Origin: DAIPKP01 sp964539095
GTDB taxonomy: Bacteria; Synergistota; Synergistia; Synergistales; Aminiphilaceae
Assembly: GCA_964539095.1 (NCBI GenBank)
Contig: CAZIFL010000001.1
Span: 1 to 64,000, forward strand
Direction of reading: 5' to 3'
DNA: 64,000 nt
Below the pieces are notes generated by a model. The model was given only the letters and a program-made list of their open reading frames with translations. It was not told the origin of the DNA and did not search any database. The position numbers and the translations under genes were made by a program. The first letter of the stretch is position 1. Every line of letters begins with the position of its first letter. This document shows, one piece after another, positions 61,937 to 64,000 of the stretch.

Positions 61937-62554
61937 TTGGCAATTCCTCCTCTTATCGAAAGGGCGGTGCAGCTTTTTTCGCAGTTTCCCGGCATCGGAG
62001 AAAAGAGCGGTCGTCGCATGGCCTTTCATCTTCTGCAGCAGCCCGAGGCTTTTTCTCGAAGCCTTGCGGAGGTGCTTCTAGCACTCCGGAGGGATCTTCG
62101 TTTTTGCAAGCGTTGTAACGGCCTGGCCGAAGAAGATCTCTGCCCGGTATGTATGGATCCCTTTCGGGAAAGGTCTCTTCTCTGCATCGTAGAATCTGCA
62201 GAGGATATGCTCTGTCTTGAGGAATCCGGAGCGTACCGGGGGGTGTACCACGTTCTGGGGGGGTATGAATCTCCTTTGGAAGACAGAAGCATCCCCGAAA
62301 GCTCCCTGGTAAAGCTTGTGCGACGGCTTCAGGAAGAAAACACCATAGAGGAGGTGATACTGGCTACAAATCCGAGAGTCGAGGGAGAGCTTACAAGCTA
62401 TAGAGTGTGCGAATATCTGCGTAGCCGACACTGTTGCCCTAGAATAACAAGGCTTTCCTATGGTCTTCCTGTGGGAGGCAGCATAGGGTATGCGGATAGA
62501 ATAACCCTTCATGCGGCGTTGGAATCCCGGAGGGATATGCAGGAAAACGTCTGA
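61937..62554 (+). CDS. recR: recombination mediator RecR
   Basis: A 205-residue protein: a helix-hairpin-helix (FPGIGEKSGRRMAFHLL), a zinc finger (CKRCNGLAEEDLCPVC), a Toprim domain (LCIVESAEDML) and a Walker-B-like C-terminal part. It helps load RecA through the RecFOR pathway. TTG 61937 follows AGGAGAGAG. It ends 180 bases before the PIN-domain gene. Confidence 0.95.
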   Translation: MAIPPLIERAVQLFSQFPGIGEKSGRRMAFHLLQQPEAFSRSLAEVLLALRRDLRFCKRCNGLAEEDLCPVCMDPFRERSLLCIVESAEDMLCLEESGAYRGVYHVLGGYESPLEDRSIPESSLVKLVRRLQEENTIEEVILATNPRVEGELTSYRVCEYLRSRHCCPRITRLSYGLPVGGSIGYADRITLHAALESRRDMQENV

Positions 62555-62734
62555 TGCTCCTGCCCTTGCGGTGTCCTTTTTTATCGTACTGTTCGTATTG
62601 TTCCACAAGGCAAGGCTCTCTCTGTTTGCAGTGTGCGAAGAGGTTTGCTCAGCGAAGCGTCAAAATCGGGGGGATAGAGAGGACAAAAAACGGAGCCTCT
62701 TCAGTTGCCCCATTAGAAATGGAGGTGAATATGT

Positions 62735-63895
62735 GTGGATGATCAAGGATTGGGACACATGCTTTCTCGAGGATTAAGAATTACCATGATGTTCCTAGGT
62801 GGGCTTGCGGGGTGGCAAATTTCTAATTACATCCAGGACCTTGGATGGTGGCCCGCCAGGACATTGCTCCCTTCTCTGACCCTTACGGGAACTTTTATTC
62901 TCTTTTTCGCTGTGGTGGGGATGTTGCTTACCCCTCTTTTCATCAGAAGTCTTTCTCAGGGGGGGCTTTTGTTCGAAAAATATTTACAAAACGTGAGTTG
63001 GCTTGATATTTCTGTAGGCATTATAGGACTTGTTATTGGACTCATCGTGGCGAATCTTCTTGCCCTTCCCTTTACAGACTTTCCCGCTGTGGGAACTTAC
63101 GTGGCGGTTCTGTTGAACATTTCTCTGGGATATCTTTTTACCTGGGTTTTCTTCAAGCGTCGGGAGGACGTTATCTCCATGGCGAGTTCTTTGGGAGGAT
63201 TCTGGAAGGGAAAGCTTCCCCGAAAAACAAAACGTAACGGTGAGCCCCTTTCGCGCTCCTTCCAGAGCAATCTCTCCTTTCAGGATATTTCGGTAGTGAA
63301 GATTCTTGATACCAGCGTTATTATTGACGGACGTGTTCTTGACATTGCCCGGGCTGGTTTTCTGGATGGGGTCGTACTTCTTCCGCGGTTTATTCTCGTG
63401 GAGCTTCAGGGGGTTGCCGATTCTGCGGACCCCGTGCGTCGAGGGCGAGGTCGCAAAGGATTGGACGTGATCAACGAACTCCAGAAAATTCCGGATTTCC
63501 CCATGGATATGCTGGAGACAACCCTGGGAGATCTTGATGCGGAATCTGTAGATCTGGGGCTTGTGGCTCTGGCCAAGGAGCTGGATGCCAAGATCATTAC
63601 TACGGACTATAATCTCAACAAGATAGCTCAGATTCAAGGTATCAGGGTGCTTAACGTGAACGATCTCGCTAATGCCCTGAAGCCAATGCTTCTTCCCGGC
63701 GAGACGGTAACGGTGGACATTATCCGAGAAGGGAAGGAGAGCCACCAGGGGGTGGGGTATCTTGATGACGGCACCATGATTGTCGTAGAAGATGGTGCTC
63801 AGCATGTTAATAAGCGGGTGGACGTTGTGGTAACCTCCATGCTGCAGACTTCTGCCGGGAGAATGATTTTTGGCCGCCTTCGTCACGATGAGTAG
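62735..63895 (+). CDS. membrane PIN/TRAM-domain protein (YacL-like)
   Basis: A 386-residue protein with four transmembrane helices (about residues 10-150), then a PIN nuclease domain (VKILDTSVIIDGRVLDIA, with conserved Asp residues and TTDYNLNKIA), then a TRAM domain (GETVTVDIIREGKESHQGVGYLDDGTMIVVEDG). The family is common in Gram-positive and related bacteria; its role is thought to involve RNA. GTG 62735 after GGAGGTGAA. It overlaps ispD by 8 bases. Confidence 0.9.
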   Translation: MDDQGLGHMLSRGLRITMMFLGGLAGWQISNYIQDLGWWPARTLLPSLTLTGTFILFFAVVGMLLTPLFIRSLSQGGLLFEKYLQNVSWLDISVGIIGLVIGLIVANLLALPFTDFPAVGTYVAVLLNISLGYLFTWVFFKRREDVISMASSLGGFWKGKLPRKTKRNGEPLSRSFQSNLSFQDISVVKILDTSVIIDGRVLDIARAGFLDGVVLLPRFILVELQGVADSADPVRRGRGRKGLDVINELQKIPDFPMDMLETTLGDLDAESVDLGLVALAKELDAKIITTDYNLNKIAQIQGIRVLNVNDLANALKPMLLPGETVTVDIIREGKESHQGVGYLDDGTMIVVEDGAQHVNKRVDVVVTSMLQTSAGRMIFGRLRHDE

Positions 63896-64000
63896 GAATT
63901 CCTGGAGTTTTGTCCTTGTGGCGGGTGGGCGAGGGCGCCGCATGGGAGGAGAACCCAAACAGTTCCGACTTCTTCAGGGAAAACCGCTATGGCTCTGGAG
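63888..64000 (+). CDS. ispD: 2-C-methyl-D-erythritol 4-phosphate cytidylyltransferase (partial)
   Basis: Only the first 37 codons lie in the window. VLVAGGRGRRMGGEPKQF, followed by LLQGKPLW, is the nucleotide-binding start of IspD, the third step of the non-mevalonate isoprenoid pathway. ATG 63888 overlaps the PIN-protein stop. Confidence 0.85.
   Translation, partial: MSRNSWSFVLVAGGRGRRMGGEPKQFRLLQGKPLWLW

Noticed and set aside
62511..62777. An 88-codon frame between recR and the PIN-domain gene
   Set aside because: It overlaps the end of recR and the start of the next gene, and has no ribosome site or recognisable family.

Overview
The window is a bacterial chromosome segment. The core genes point to a Gram-negative anaerobe, most likely of the phylum Synergistota. 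This is an inference from gene content: a V/A-type ATPase operon in place of an F-type one, a TRAP transporter, a cytoplasmic-type asparaginase, a SurA-like exported chaperone, a TolB-like exported propeller, many TTG and GTG starts with strong AGGAGG-type ribosome sites, and sigma-70-like promoters. No rRNA gene or taxonomic marker is present to prove it.

Positions 1-2620 hold a 1.4-kb non-coding stretch with two families of structured repeats, then a helix-turn-helix regulator and a membrane-anchored thioredoxin-like protein. Positions 2640-21430 form an accessory, defence-rich island. It holds a DUF4145 (HEPN-like) plus TIR-domain gene pair, an AbrB-Doc toxin-antitoxin locus flanked by an intact and a decayed copy of an unknown gene, a very large single-polypeptide type ISP restriction-modification enzyme, two small overlapping ORFs, an exported EEP-family nuclease, a superfamily 1 helicase with topoisomerase-type zinc ribbons, a wrecked tyrosine integrase, a PHP-ATPase (the family public annotation calls TrlF), two transposase remnants and a HicA-HicB pair. 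The TIR/DUF4145 and PHP-ATPase genes are visibly more AT-rich than their surroundings, which suggests separate acquisitions.

Positions 21450-39050 return to ordinary chromosome: a DUF3089 lipoprotein, a Sel1-repeat protein, release factor 3, a flippase-like membrane protein overlapping an unusual phosphoesterase-like/GT4 glycosyltransferase fusion, a DctP-DctQ-DctM TRAP transporter, a TolB-like protein, asparaginase, gltX, polA and a SurA-like chaperone. Positions 39180-50340 hold tRNA-Ser(GCT) and tRNA-Arg(ACG), an ABC-F ATPase, an XdhC-family protein, cysS, uvrC, the riboflavin genes ribD-ribE-ribBA-ribH, and serS.

Positions 50640-61540 hold a WecA-like/WecG fusion, a CBS-domain protein and a complete V/A-type ATPase operon (G/H-like, I, K, E, C, F, A, B, D) ending in rlmH, with most genes overlapping or nearly touching. 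The window closes with ybaB, recR, a membrane PIN/TRAM protein and the first codons of ispD.

The strongest candidates for something new are the DUF4145-TIR cassette, the PHP-ATPase in the same island, the hairpin repeat family whose stems change in a compensatory way, and the two membrane glycosyltransferases joined to apparently inactive enzyme domains.
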